A stretch of DNA of 64,000 bases from Sanguibacter sp. HDW7 (GCF_011300875.1 NZ_CP049862.1:2418001-2482000); one strand, 5' to 3'; shown: positions 33,747-42,166, numbered from the stretch's first letter. Numbers and translations: made by a program. Notes: a model not told the origin generated them from the sequence alone.

Positions 33747-36700
33747 GCTGTGGTCCCTCCCATCGTGCGGCCCTCCTCCTGGAGCGGGCACGAGCGCCGC
33801 ACAGGGCAGAAGTCGCACATCGAGTTGCGCGTCGCGGTGAAGGTCGCGGCCGCCATCGTCGTCGCCGCGCCCTCGACGAGCGCGCGGGCCCAGCCCGGGT
33901 CCTCGGCCTGGGCGAGCGGCGGCTGCTCCCGCAGCGAGGGGCCCTTGGCAGTCCCGCCGACGTGGACGAGCCGCGCCCCGCCGCCGACAGGCTCGTCGCC
34001 GACACCCGGCACGTCGCCGAAAGCCCCCGCCTCGAGCGCCACCTGGTACGCGCCGAGCTGCGGGTTGACCTCGGCGTCCTTCGCCGTGCCGGCCGCACCC
34101 GTCTTGAGGTCCTCGACGGCCAGGGAGCCGTCGGCCTGGCGCACGAGCCTGTCGACGCTGCCGACGAGGTCGGCGCGCCCGACCTCCGTGGCGAAGCGGG
34201 CCTCGGTCGCGAGCACCTCGCCGCTGCTCGCGACGTGCTGCGCGAGCCTGTCGACCATCGTGCGGGCGCGGGCGTGCGCCGTGGTCTCGGGCCAGCCGGG
34301 CCGCAGCCCGAGCTCGGGCCAGCGCCGCTCGAGCTCGCCGACGAGCTCGGAGAAGGTGCCGGACGGGTATGCCTCGGCGACTGCGTGGACGAGCGTGCCG
34401 AGGCTCTGCTGGACGGCGTCCGCCGGGCGCCCGCCCGACGCCTCGAGCGCCCAGCGCAGCGCGCAGCGGTGCACCTGCTCGACCTTCGACGGCGAGACGC
34501 GCACGCGGTCGTCGGGACCCCACGCGGGGGCGATGCTCGAGACGTCGTGCGTGCCGTACCAGCCCGCGGGGTCGGCGACGCCGACGCCCATGTCGGCGAG
34601 GAGGGCGAGCACGTCGGCGGCCTCGGTGCGCGCGGCCTCCGCGGTCGCATCGTCCACGTCCGCAGCGGCGTTGTCCGTCTGGAGCAGGCGGCGTGCGCGC
34701 AGCACGAGCCCGCGCAGGTCGAGCGCGACCGGGGCCTCGCGCCGGCGCGGGTCGGGCGCGTCGTCGGCGAGGTCCGGGTCCGGCGGCTCGACGAGGTCGA
34801 GCAGCACCGACGGCAGCTGCTCGGTGTCGCTCACGGCGGTGACGAGCAGGTGCTCCCGGGTGCGCGAGACCGCGACGAGGAGTGCCCGCACCTCGTCGGA
34901 CAGCACCGCCCGGCGCGCGCGGGCAAGGCGTTCCGGGTCGCCGTCGGCGACGTCCTGACCGGCGACGGCGTCGACGAGCGCCTGCGCGCCCAGCAGCGTG
35001 TCCCGCAGCCGGAGGTCGGGCCACACCCCCTCCTGGACCCCCGCGACGACGACTGCGCGCCACTCGCGGCCTGCCGCACCTGCGGGCGTGAGGACGCTCA
35101 CGGCGTCCGTCACGCCGCCGCGCTGCGCGAGCGAGTCTGCGGGCAGCTCCTGCGAGCGCACGTGGTCGACGAACATGCCGGGCGTGCGGCGCGCGTTGCG
35201 CTCGACGAACCACTCGGCGGCCTTGAAGAGCGCGAGCACGGCGTCGAGGTCGCGGTCCGCGCGCGCACCTGCGGCACCCCCGCCGAGCGCGGCGTCACGC
35301 CACAGCGGCGCCAGGCCTGTCGCGTCCCACACGGCCCACAGGACGGTCTGCGCGTCGGCACCCGCGAGCGCCGCAGCCTCGCGGCCCCGGGCGAGCACGC
35401 GCGCGACGCGGGCGGGGGCCCGCCGGACGGCCGACGGCAGCACCTCGGTGCGCACGGGGTCCGCGAGCACCTCGCACAGCAGCGCGTCCGACGCGCGCGT
35501 GCCGCCGCCCGAGAGCTCCTCCGCCCGCAGCGCGCGGCGCAGGCGGCGCAGCCCGACGACGTCGAGCCCGCCGATCGGGGAGAGCAGGAGAGCGACCGCG
35601 CGGTCCGCGTCGAGCTCGGCGCCCGACGCGACCTCGACAGCGTCGAGCAGCGGCCGCACCGCGGGCTCGTCGCGCAGCGGTCCCTCGGAGCCGAGCACCG
35701 TCACCGGCACCGACGCCGCCGTGAGCGCGCGCCGCAGCGCTGCGACCTGTCCGCCGGAGCGGGCGAGGACGACCATCTGCGACCACGGCAGGCCGTCGCG
35801 CAGGTGCCACGAGCGCAGCGCGTGCGCGACGTACGCGTGCTCCTGCGCGGGCCCGTCGAGGATCGCGGTCCGCACGGAGCCGCGTGCCTCGGGAGCGTCG
35901 GCCGCCGACTCCGCCCTGCGGTGCGCGACCGTGCCCACGGCGCCGACGAGCGACGCGACGCGCGCCGTCACCTCCCGCAGCGCCGAGCCGTGGCGGTGGA
36001 CCGTGCCGAGGACGACGTGCTCCGCGCCGAACGCCGCGCTGCCCGCGGCACGTGGGGCCGCAGCCTGCGCGACGAGCCCAGGGACGGCCCCGCGGAACCC
36101 CTGGACGGCGAGGTCCGGGTCGCCGAGCAGCACGAGCCGCGCCCCGTCGGCGAGCAGCAGATCGCACAGCCGCGCGAGCGCCTGCGTCGCCTCCTGGTAG
36201 TCGTCGACGACGACGAGGTCCCACCGCGGCCGCTCCGCCTGCGGCACCTCGTCGTCCCACGCGAGCAGGGCCTCGACGGCCTCGTGGACGACGGACGCGG
36301 GATCGACGCGCTCGCCGAGGTCCGGCGTGAGCGTCCGCAGCGCCATGACGTCCTGGTACTCCTCCATGAGCCGCGCGGCCAGACGCCACGCGGGCCGCTC
36401 CCGCGCCACCCCGAGCTCGTCGAGAGCGACCGGGTCGAGCCCGCGCTCCGCCGCGCGCATGAGGACGTCGCGCAGCTCGTCACGGAAGCCGCGCGTCCGC
36501 AGCGCCTCGGGCGGAACGCCCGGCGGCAGCGTGAGGTCGGTGCCCTCGCCCTCGAGGTGCCCCTCGAGGAGCTCCGCGAGCACGAGGTCCTGCTCGGGCC
36601 CCGAGATGAGCGTGGGCGCCGGCTGCTCGAGCGCGGCGGCGCGCCGCCGCAGGATCGCGTGCGCGACCGACGGCGCCGTCCGCACGAGGGGCGCTCCGAC

Positions 36701-36979
36701 CGTCCGGCCCGTGAGCGCCGCGAGCCGGTCGCGGATCTGCCCGGCACCGCGCCGTGACGCCGCGACGACGAGCACGCGGGAGGGGTCGAGCGGCGTGCGG
36801 CCGTCGTCCGGCACGAGGTGGTCGGCCGCGATCCGCAGAGTCGTCGTCGTCCTGCCGGTGCCCGGCGCACCCGTGACGAGCAGGGCGCGCGCCGTGCGCG
36901 CGAGCGCGACCGCCGCATCCTGCGCGGCGTCGGGCGCGAGGACGAGCGGAGCGTCCGCCGGGGCGAGCCGCGCCTTCAC
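33743..36979 (-). CDS. adnA: AdnA helicase-nuclease subunit
   Basis: A 1078-residue partner of AdnB, about the mycobacterial length. The Walker A is altered (GAPGTGRT, Arg43 for the catalytic Lys) and motif II reads VVVDDYQEAT. The motor is therefore probably inactive or weak. The C-terminal nuclease has VGSVDRLVRQ and EDLKTG. A possible iron-sulfur staple pairs one Cys in VHRCALRW (about residue 836) with CxxCx5C (1055, 1058, 1064), as in AddB. The GTG start overlaps the stop of a 15-codon upstream ORF. Confidence 0.92.
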   Translation of the reverse strand: MKARLAPADAPLVLAPDAAQDAAVALARTARALLVTGAPGTGRTTTTLRIAADHLVPDDGRTPLDPSRVLVVAASRRGAGQIRDRLAALTGRTVGAPLVRTAPSVAHAILRRRAAALEQPAPTLISGPEQDLVLAELLEGHLEGEGTDLTLPPGVPPEALRTRGFRDELRDVLMRAAERGLDPVALDELGVARERPAWRLAARLMEEYQDVMALRTLTPDLGERVDPASVVHEAVEALLAWDDEVPQAERPRWDLVVVDDYQEATQALARLCDLLLADGARLVLLGDPDLAVQGFRGAVPGLVAQAAAPRAAGSAAFGAEHVVLGTVHRHGSALREVTARVASLVGAVGTVAHRRAESAADAPEARGSVRTAILDGPAQEHAYVAHALRSWHLRDGLPWSQMVVLARSGGQVAALRRALTAASVPVTVLGSEGPLRDEPAVRPLLDAVEVASGAELDADRAVALLLSPIGGLDVVGLRRLRRALRAEELSGGGTRASDALLCEVLADPVRTEVLPSAVRRAPARVARVLARGREAAALAGADAQTVLWAVWDATGLAPLWRDAALGGGAAGARADRDLDAVLALFKAAEWFVERNARRTPGMFVDHVRSQELPADSLAQRGGVTDAVSVLTPAGAAGREWRAVVVAGVQEGVWPDLRLRDTLLGAQALVDAVAGQDVADGDPERLARARRAVLSDEVRALLVAVSRTREHLLVTAVSDTEQLPSVLLDLVEPPDPDLADDAPDPRRREAPVALDLRGLVLRARRLLQTDNAAADVDDATAEAARTEAADVLALLADMGVGVADPAGWYGTHDVSSIAPAWGPDDRVRVSPSKVEQVHRCALRWALEASGGRPADAVQQSLGTLVHAVAEAYPSGTFSELVGELERRWPELGLRPGWPETTAHARARTMVDRLAQHVASSGEVLATEARFATEVGRADLVGSVDRLVRQADGSLAVEDLKTGAAGTAKDAEVNPQLGAYQVALEAGAFGDVPGVGDEPVGGGARLVHVGGTAKGPSLREQPPLAQAEDPGWARALVEGAATTMAAATFTATRNSMCDFCPVRRSCPLQEEGRTMGGTTA

Positions 36980-37023
36980 GCGCGACCGCCCCGCACGCGA
37001 CGGGCTGCCGGTCGGAAGGTCAT
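36976..37023 (-). CDS. Leaderless 15-codon uORF coupled to adnA
   Basis: A tiny ORF (MTFRPAARRVRGGRA) whose ATG lies 7 nt after TGGGAT and whose TGA overlaps the adnA GTG as GTGA. adnA itself has no clear Shine-Dalgarno sequence. Ribosomes finishing the uORF could thus restart on adnA. Basis: position and sequence only. Confidence 0.4.
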   Translation of the reverse strand: MTFRPAARRVRGGRA

Positions 37024-37036
37024 GCCTCGCATCCCA
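37021..37036 (-). promoter_or_regulatory. Candidate -10 of the adnAB operon
   Basis: TGGGAT (consensus A replaced by G), 7 nt, then the uORF ATG. Confidence 0.35.
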
Positions 37037-37192
37037 TCACGGGCCACCGACAATCCCCGCGCGACCGCGGCGCGTGCCGCGGGCACGCACCCCTGAGAGC
37101 CTGTGCGCGCTGGGCGAACACGCTCACGAGGCCCCGCCCGAGGTGGGATGCTGGCACGGAAGACAGGTCCGTCCGATTCCAAGGAGGTCGAC

Positions 37193-37417
37193 GTGGAGAT
37201 CACGATCGGCGTGCAGAACCTCAACCGCGAGATCGTCGTCGAGACCGACGCGAGCGCCGAGGAGGTCGCCGCGGCCGTCGCCAAGGCCCTCGACGGCGGC
37301 ACCGTCCTCGACCTCACCGACCACCGCGGCCGTCGCGTCATCGTGCCGACCGCGACGATCGGCTACGTCGAGATCGGCGCCGAGGAGCAGCGTCGCGTCG
37401 GCTTCGGCACCGTCTGA
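37193..37417 (+). CDS. DUF3107 family protein
   Basis: A 74-residue protein of the actinobacterial DUF3107 family (TB9.4-like). The full domain is visible from VEITIGVQNLNREIVVETD to VPTATIGYVEIG. The GTG is set by AAGGAGG with 5-nt spacing. The function is unknown, and no motif suggests catalysis. In mycobacteria a homologue lies a few genes from the same RhlE helicase. Confidence 0.9.
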   Translation: MEITIGVQNLNREIVVETDASAEEVAAAVAKALDGGTVLDLTDHRGRRVIVPTATIGYVEIGAEEQRRVGFGTV

Positions 37418-37432
37418 CGCACCCACGGCAGC

Positions 37433-37468
37433 ACGACGCCCTCCCCGCCACGGCGAGGAGGGCGTCGT
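37433..37468. terminator. Hairpin between DUF3107 and ferritin-like genes
   Basis: Perfect 12-bp stem ACGACGCCCTCC/GGAGGGCGTCGT between convergent genes, with a 12-nt loop. Confidence 0.7.
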
Positions 37469-37487
37469 CGTCTCCGGGAAGGCGTCG

Positions 37488-38216
37488 TCAGGCCGCGAGC
37501 CCGACGCGGGACATGCGTCGCGCGTGCTCGGCCGTGAGCTGGCCGAAGAGCCACGCCGACGGCGCCGCGGGCACGTCGTCGCCCGTCTCCGCGAACCGCG
37601 CGGCCACCGCCTGCGCGAGCAGCCGCTGCAGCGACGCGTTGTCCGTGAGCAGCACCTGCACGACGCTCAGCGCCTCGCCGACGATCCGTCGGCCCCACAG
37701 CGCGAGCCGCGACGCGAGCTGCTCGTCCTCGTTCGTCGCCTCGTCGACGAGCACGATCGTCGACTCCGACGTCAGCTCGCCGTCGATCGCGTCGACGACG
37801 ACCTCGCGCGAGGCCGGGTCGAGCGCCTCCGCGACGATGCGGCAGAAGTCGTACGCGACGCCGTGGCCGACGTATCCCTTGACGAGCTCCTCCCACCAGC
37901 CGCGCGCATGTGTCCGCGAGTTGAACTCGTCGAACGCACCGTCGAACGCGACATAACGCCCGAGCACCGCCTCGGGCGACCCGAGGACCTCCCCCGCCCG
38001 TGCGAGCAGCCGCTCCTGGCGCGCGAGCGAGGCGCCCGCGAGGCCCGCGATCTGCAGCCGACGCTCCGGGTCCGTCGCGTCCGCCGCCGCACCCGCAAAG
38101 CGCAGGAACGCGACCATCTCCATCTGCGCGACGAGGGCGAGCACGTCGCCCGCGTCGGACGCGGTGTCGGATGAGGTCGCGGGCGTGAGGTCAGGGGTCT
38201 CGGACGAGGTCGGCAT
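37488..38216 (-). CDS. Ferritin-like fold protein
   Basis: A 242-residue, mostly helical protein of the actinobacterial ferritin-like family next to rhlE. Conserved helices carry EMVAFLRFAGAA, ASLARQERLL, WWEELVKGYVGHGVAYDF, and a C-terminal QLTAEHARRM. Acidic and His residues that could form a carboxylate-bridged diiron site are present but are not conclusively arranged. The ATG lies 6 nt after TACGAT. Function unknown. Confidence 0.85.
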   Translation of the reverse strand: MPTSSETPDLTPATSSDTASDAGDVLALVAQMEMVAFLRFAGAAADATDPERRLQIAGLAGASLARQERLLARAGEVLGSPEAVLGRYVAFDGAFDEFNSRTHARGWWEELVKGYVGHGVAYDFCRIVAEALDPASREVVVDAIDGELTSESTIVLVDEATNEDEQLASRLALWGRRIVGEALSVVQVLLTDNASLQRLLAQAVAARFAETGDDVPAAPSAWLFGQLTAEHARRMSRVGLAA

Positions 38217-38228
38217 CCCCCCATCGTA
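38214..38228 (-). promoter_or_regulatory. Leaderless-type promoter of the ferritin-like gene
   Basis: On the minus strand TACGAT is followed by six G and then ATG. There is no spaced Shine-Dalgarno sequence. Confidence 0.55.
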
Positions 38229-38534
38229 GGACTCGCGCCCCGCGCGGGCCGCCACGTCCCGCCGCTCCTTGACCGCGTCGGATATCCTTGCTCCGTACAT
38301 CGGATGCCCGGTCGTCTCGACACCTTGTGAACCATGACGACTCCCGGCCGCACCGCCCGCTCCGGCGGAGGCGTGCAGCCGGCAGAACTGCGCGATCGGC
38401 TTCCGGCCACATCCGGCGCGGACGCGCCGGCCGCCGAGAGCGTCTCGCCGCGGACGCGGGCCCAGCCCGCCACCGTGCCGCGTGGACCCCCGCCGGTGAG
38501 CGCCGTCCGCACCTCGCACATAGAACGAGGCACC

Positions 38535-40196
38535 GTGACCACCGAGTCCACCACCGAGCCCGCGGCCGTAGCCGCGAGCGTCCAGTCCGCCGCCGAGGTC
38601 ACCTTCGGCGACTTCGGCGTCCGCCCCGAGATCGTCGCGGCGCTCGCCGACGCGGGCATCACCCACCCCTTCCCCATCCAGGCGATGACGCTGCCCGTGG
38701 CCATGCAGGGCCACGACATCATCGGCCAGGCCAAGACCGGCACGGGCAAGACCCTCGGCTTCGGCGTCCCGCTGCTCCACCGCGTCGTCGCCCCGGGCGA
38801 GGAGGGCTACGACACCCTCCCGTTCGCGGGCAAGCCGCAGGCGCTCGTCGTCCTGCCGACGCGCGAGCTCGCCGTCCAGGTCGCCAACGACCTCGCGACC
38901 GCGTCGCGCAAGCGTGACGTCCGCATCGTGCAGGTCTACGGCGGTCGCGCGTACGAGCCGCAGATCGAGGCGCTCAACAGCGGCGTCGACGTCGTCGTCG
39001 GCACGCCGGGCCGCATGATCGACCTCCTCAAGCAGGGTCACCTCGTGCTCTCGCACGTCAAGTGCGTCGTGCTCGACGAGGCCGACGAGATGCTCGACCT
39101 CGGCTTCCTGCCCGACGTCGAGACGCTCCTCTCGCGCACCCCCGCCACCCGCCACACGATGCTCTTCTCGGCGACCATGCCGGGCGCCGTCGTCGCGATG
39201 GCCCGCCGCTACATGTCGCAGCCGACGCACATCCGCGCGGCCGACCCGGACGACGAGGGCCTCACGAAGAAGGACATCAAGCAGGTCGTCTACCGGGCGC
39301 ACGCGCTCGACAAGGTCGAGGTCCTCGCGCGCATCCTCCAGTCCGAGGGCCGCGGCCGCACGATCGTCTTCGCGCGCACCAAGCGCACCGCCGCCAAGGT
39401 TGCCGACGAGCTCGTCGAGCGCGGCTTCGCGGCCGGCTCGCTCCACGGCGACCTTGGTCAGGGAGCGCGCGAGCAGGCCCTGCGGGCCTTCCGCAACAAC
39501 AAGGTCGACGTGCTCGTCGCGACCGACGTCGCCGCGCGCGGCATCGACGTCGACGACGTCACGCACGTCGTCAACTACCAGTGCCCCGAGGACGAGAAGA
39601 CGTACCTCCACCGCACCGGCCGCACGGGCCGCGCGGGCAACAAGGGCACCGCGGTGACGTTCGTCGACTGGGACGACGTGCCCCGCTGGTCGCTCATCGA
39701 CAAGGCCCTCGGCCTCGGCGTGCCCGAGCCCGTCGAGACCTACTCGTCGAGCCCGCACCTCTACGCGGACCTCAACATCCCCGAGGGCACGAAGGGCCGC
39801 CTGCCGAAGTCGAAGCAGGTGCTCGAGGGTCTTTCGGGCGAGGTGCTCGAGGACCTCGGCGAGACCGGCAAGCGCGGCGGGAAGCCTGCGGGCTCGGGCC
39901 GTGACGAGCGTCGCGACGGTGGCCGTGGCGAGCGTCGTGACGGCGGTCGCGGTCGCGCTGAGGGCCGTGGTGGCGAGCGTCGTGATGGCGGTCGCGGTCG
40001 CGGAGAGGGCCGTCCGGAGCGTTCTGCGGCTGACGGTGCGGATGCTGGTGCGAACCGTGCGTCCGACGAGAACCGTGCCCCGCGCGAGGGCGGCGAGAAG
40101 TCCGAGGGTGGTCAGCGTCGCCGGTCGCGCGGCGGGCGTCGTCGCACGCGCGGCGGCTCGCCCGTCGAGGGCCAGGCGCCTGCGGCCGAGGCCTGA
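38535..40196 (+). CDS. rhlE: DEAD-box RNA helicase (RhlE-like)
   Basis: A 553-residue ATP-dependent RNA helicase. The core has the Q motif near FGDFGV, AKTGTGKT, PTRELAVQ, LDEADEML, SATMP, ARGIDVDD and HRTGRTGRAG. A tail of about 110 residues is a basic Arg/Gly/Asp repeat (DERRDGGRG-type) that binds RNA. The GTG was chosen because GAGG lies 7 nt upstream and the product begins at the usual point. The open frame runs 67 codons further upstream but that stretch looks non-coding. Long 5' leader. Confidence 0.92.
   Translation: MTTESTTEPAAVAASVQSAAEVTFGDFGVRPEIVAALADAGITHPFPIQAMTLPVAMQGHDIIGQAKTGTGKTLGFGVPLLHRVVAPGEEGYDTLPFAGKPQALVVLPTRELAVQVANDLATASRKRDVRIVQVYGGRAYEPQIEALNSGVDVVVGTPGRMIDLLKQGHLVLSHVKCVVLDEADEMLDLGFLPDVETLLSRTPATRHTMLFSATMPGAVVAMARRYMSQPTHIRAADPDDEGLTKKDIKQVVYRAHALDKVEVLARILQSEGRGRTIVFARTKRTAAKVADELVERGFAAGSLHGDLGQGAREQALRAFRNNKVDVLVATDVAARGIDVDDVTHVVNYQCPEDEKTYLHRTGRTGRAGNKGTAVTFVDWDDVPRWSLIDKALGLGVPEPVETYSSSPHLYADLNIPEGTKGRLPKSKQVLEGLSGEVLEDLGETGKRGGKPAGSGRDERRDGGRGERRDGGRGRAEGRGGERRDGGRGRGEGRPERSAADGADAGANRASDENRAPREGGEKSEGGQRRRSRGGRRRTRGGSPVEGQAPAAEA
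39895..40020. repeat. In-frame Arg/Gly/Asp repeat in the helicase tail
   Basis: Degenerate 24-30 nt units encode (D)ERRDGGRGR/E runs, typical of RGG-like RNA-binding tails. Confidence 0.75.
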
Positions 40197-40213
40197 GCCT
40201 CAGCTACATCGAT

Positions 40214-40263
40214 GACGGAGGCCCCGTCACGCTCGCGTCGTCGAGCGTGACGGGGCCTCCGTC
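40214..40263 (+). terminator. Terminator after rhlE
   Basis: A perfect 22-bp stem with a 6-nt loop, beginning GACGGAGGCCCC. Strong terminator, 18 nt past the stop. Confidence 0.85.
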
Positions 40264-40284
40264 GTCCCCAGCGCGCCCAGTGTC

Positions 40285-40329
40285 TCGATAGCCGATCCAT
40301 GCACCACACACGTACAGATCCGCTATCGA
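40285..40329. repeat. 45-nt palindrome, family A copy 1
   Basis: Arms TCGATAGCCGATC and GATCCGCTATCGA pair with one C-C mismatch. The middle carries CACCACACACGTAC. Confidence 0.85.
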
Positions 40330-40345
40330 ACCTCCGCTCCCCCTG

Positions 40346-40390
40346 TCGATAGCCGATCCGTGCGCCACAGCCGCACGGATCGGCTATCGA
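40346..40390. repeat. 45-nt palindrome, family A copy 2
   Basis: The most perfect copy: 19-nt arms (TCGATAGCCGATCCGTGCG and complement) around a 7-nt loop CCACAGC. Confidence 0.9.
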
Positions 40391-40403
40391 CCCACTCAAC
40401 CAC

Positions 40404-40456
40404 CGACGGAATGACGGGTTCCGACCATCGATTGGTCGCAACCCGTCAACCCGCCA
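40404..40456. repeat. 53-nt palindrome, family B copy 1
   Basis: Starts CGACGGAATGACGGGTTCC. Central stems TGACGGGTT/AACCCGTCA and CGACCA/TGGTCG are separated by a C-C mismatch. It aligns without gaps to the copy at 53,988 (41 of 53 bases identical). Confidence 0.85.
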
Positions 40457-40496
40457 GGAGGGTGGGACGACCCCCCACGCGAGTGCCGACGCACGC

Positions 40497-40541
40497 TCGA
40501 TAGCGGATCCGGACACCACAGACGTACGGATCCGCTATCGA
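40497..40541. repeat. 45-nt palindrome, family A copy 3
   Basis: Core arms TCGATAGCGGATCCG and complement. Position 9 is G paired with C at 37, where the other copies have C-G (copies 2 and 4) or a C-C mismatch (copy 1). Confidence 0.9.
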
Positions 40542-40558
40542 GCGTCGGCCCTCATACA

Positions 40559-40603
40559 TCGATAGCCGATCCGCGCGCGGGACGCGCACGGATCGGCTAT
40601 CGA
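40559..40603. repeat. 45-nt palindrome, family A copy 4
   Basis: Arms TCGATAGCCGATCCG and complement around a GC-rich 15-nt loop that differs from the other copies. Confidence 0.9.
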
Positions 40604-40673
40604 GACACCAACGCCGCGGAGGCGGGCGGCACGCTCAAGCGGCGGGCGGGGGGCGGGAGCTGCAGCGCCGCGA

Positions 40674-41294
40674 CTAGGCGGCCTGGACGAACGCCGTCAC
40701 CGCGTCGGCGACGAGCTGCACCGCGATCGCCGCAAGCAGCAGACCAGCGATCCGCGTCACCAGGAGCGTCCCGGACTCACCGAGGATCCGCAGGATGACA
40801 CCGGCAAAGCGCATCGCGACCCACATCGAGAGCACGACGCCCGCGAACCCGAGCCCGACCCCGAGCCAGTCTGCGGCCGACCCGTCGACCCGCTCGACGA
40901 AGAGCATCGCGGCGACGATCGCCCCCGGCCCCGCGAGCAGCGGCGTGCCGAGCGGCACCATCGCGATGTTCGCATTGCCCTTGGGAGCCTCGGGGTCCTC
41001 CATCTTGCCCGTAAGGAGGTCGAGAGCGATGAGGAGGAGCAGCAGACCGCCCGACGCCTGCAGCGCCGGCAGCGAGATGTGCATGTACGAGAGCAGGCTC
41101 TTGCCGAACAGCGCGAACGCGATGATGACGCCCGCCGCGACGAGCACGGCCTGGCGCGCAGCGCGGTGCCGCTCCTTGGCGGTCATGGTGCCCGTGAGCC
41201 CGAGGAAGATCGGGACGATCCCGGGCGGGTCCATGATGACGAAGAGCGTGATGAAGACCTCGGTGAGGAGGCGCAGGTTGATGATGTCGCTCAC
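40674..41294 (-). CDS. MarC family membrane protein
   Basis: A 206-residue protein with six transmembrane segments in the MarC/NAAT family. The family motif FVIMDPPGIVPIFLGLT is present in the first helix pair, and MVPLGTPLLAGPGAI opens the second half. The GTG start overlaps the preceding PHP gene stop by 4 nt, so the two are co-translated. MarC proteins were once linked to multiple antibiotic resistance, which did not hold, and the substrate is unknown. Confidence 0.9.
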   Translation of the reverse strand: MSDIINLRLLTEVFITLFVIMDPPGIVPIFLGLTGTMTAKERHRAARQAVLVAAGVIIAFALFGKSLLSYMHISLPALQASGGLLLLLIALDLLTGKMEDPEAPKGNANIAMVPLGTPLLAGPGAIVAAMLFVERVDGSAADWLGVGLGFAGVVLSMWVAMRFAGVILRILGESGTLLVTRIAGLLLAAIAVQLVADAVTAFVQAA

Positions 41295-42166
41295 GCGCGG
41301 ACCATTCTTGTCGTGCCACGGCGCTCGATCTCGGCGAGCGCCTCGCTGGAGGTGAGGTTCTCCCCCAGGCGGTTCGGCTTGCCTGTGCCGTGGAAGTCGC
41401 TCGAGCCCGTCGTCAGCAGCCCGAGGCGCTGCGCGAGCCGGTCGAGACGGACGCGCTGCGCGTCGTCGTTGTCCCGGTGGGCGACCTCCAAGCCTGCCAG
41501 CCCCGCGGCAGCGAGCTCCTCGACGACACCATCCGAGACGATCCGTCCCCGCATGTGGGCGCCCGGGTGGGCCATGACGGGCACTCCGCCCGCGGCGACG
41601 ATCGCGCGCACGGCGTCGGGAGCGTCGGGCACTGCGTGCCGCACGTAGTAGGGCGAGTCGGTGTGGAGCAGGTCCGCGAACGCGACGTCCCGCGACGGGC
41701 ACACGCCTGCGGCGACGAGGGCGTCGGCGATGTGCGGGCGACCGATCGTCGTGCCGGGCTGCGTCTGCGCGACGACGTCGTCCCACGTCACGGGATGGTC
41801 GACGCCGAGCCGCTCGACCATGGCCCGCGCCCGCCCGTCGCGCGACGTCCGCACCGCGTCGAACAGCGCGAGAAGCCCCGCGTCCTGCGGGTCGTGGAGG
41901 TAGCTGAGGAGGTGCACGGAGATGCCCTCGGCCCGTGCGGAGACCTCGGTGCCGAGCACGAGGTCGACGCCGAGCTCGCGCGCGGCGGTCGCGGCCTCGT
42001 CCCAGCCGCCCACCGTGTCGTGGTCCGTGATCGCGACGACGTCGAGCCGCTGCACCCCGTCCGCGAGCGCGCCCGCAGGGCCGCGCCCGGCGGCCGCAGC
42101 GACGAGCGCCGCCGGCGCGTCCGTCCCGTCCGAGACGTGCGAGTGGGTGTGAAGGTCGATGAGCAC
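41291..42166 (-). CDS. PHP-domain phosphoesterase
   Basis: A 291-residue PHP protein with the metal motifs in order: DLHTHSHVSDG, AITDHDT, GTEVSA, HLLSYL, and late GSSDFHG. It resembles the RNase AM/YciV-like group (3',5'-nucleotide bisphosphate phosphatase or 5'-3' exoribonuclease). The GTG lies 5 nt after TAGAGT. It forms an operon with MarC through a GTGA overlap. Confidence 0.88.
   Translation of the reverse strand: MLIDLHTHSHVSDGTDAPAALVAAAAGRGPAGALADGVQRLDVVAITDHDTVGGWDEAATAARELGVDLVLGTEVSARAEGISVHLLSYLHDPQDAGLLALFDAVRTSRDGRARAMVERLGVDHPVTWDDVVAQTQPGTTIGRPHIADALVAAGVCPSRDVAFADLLHTDSPYYVRHAVPDAPDAVRAIVAAGGVPVMAHPGAHMRGRIVSDGVVEELAAAGLAGLEVAHRDNDDAQRVRLDRLAQRLGLLTTGSSDFHGTGKPNRLGENLTSSEALAEIERRGTTRMVRA

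Noticed and set aside
30114-34958. 1614-codon open frame on the plus strand
   Set aside because: It is antisense to adnB and the end of adnA, with Arg/Ala/His-biased composition and no domains. Long antisense frames are expected at this G+C content.
38334-38534. N-terminal extension of the DEAD-box helicase
   Set aside because: The frame is open, but the residues are Pro/Arg/Ala-rich without helicase homology. A better ribosome-binding site precedes the GTG at 38,535.
40285-40603. CRISPR array
   Set aside because: Repeats are palindromes with irregular gaps (16-167 nt), one unrelated element intervenes, and no cas gene is present.
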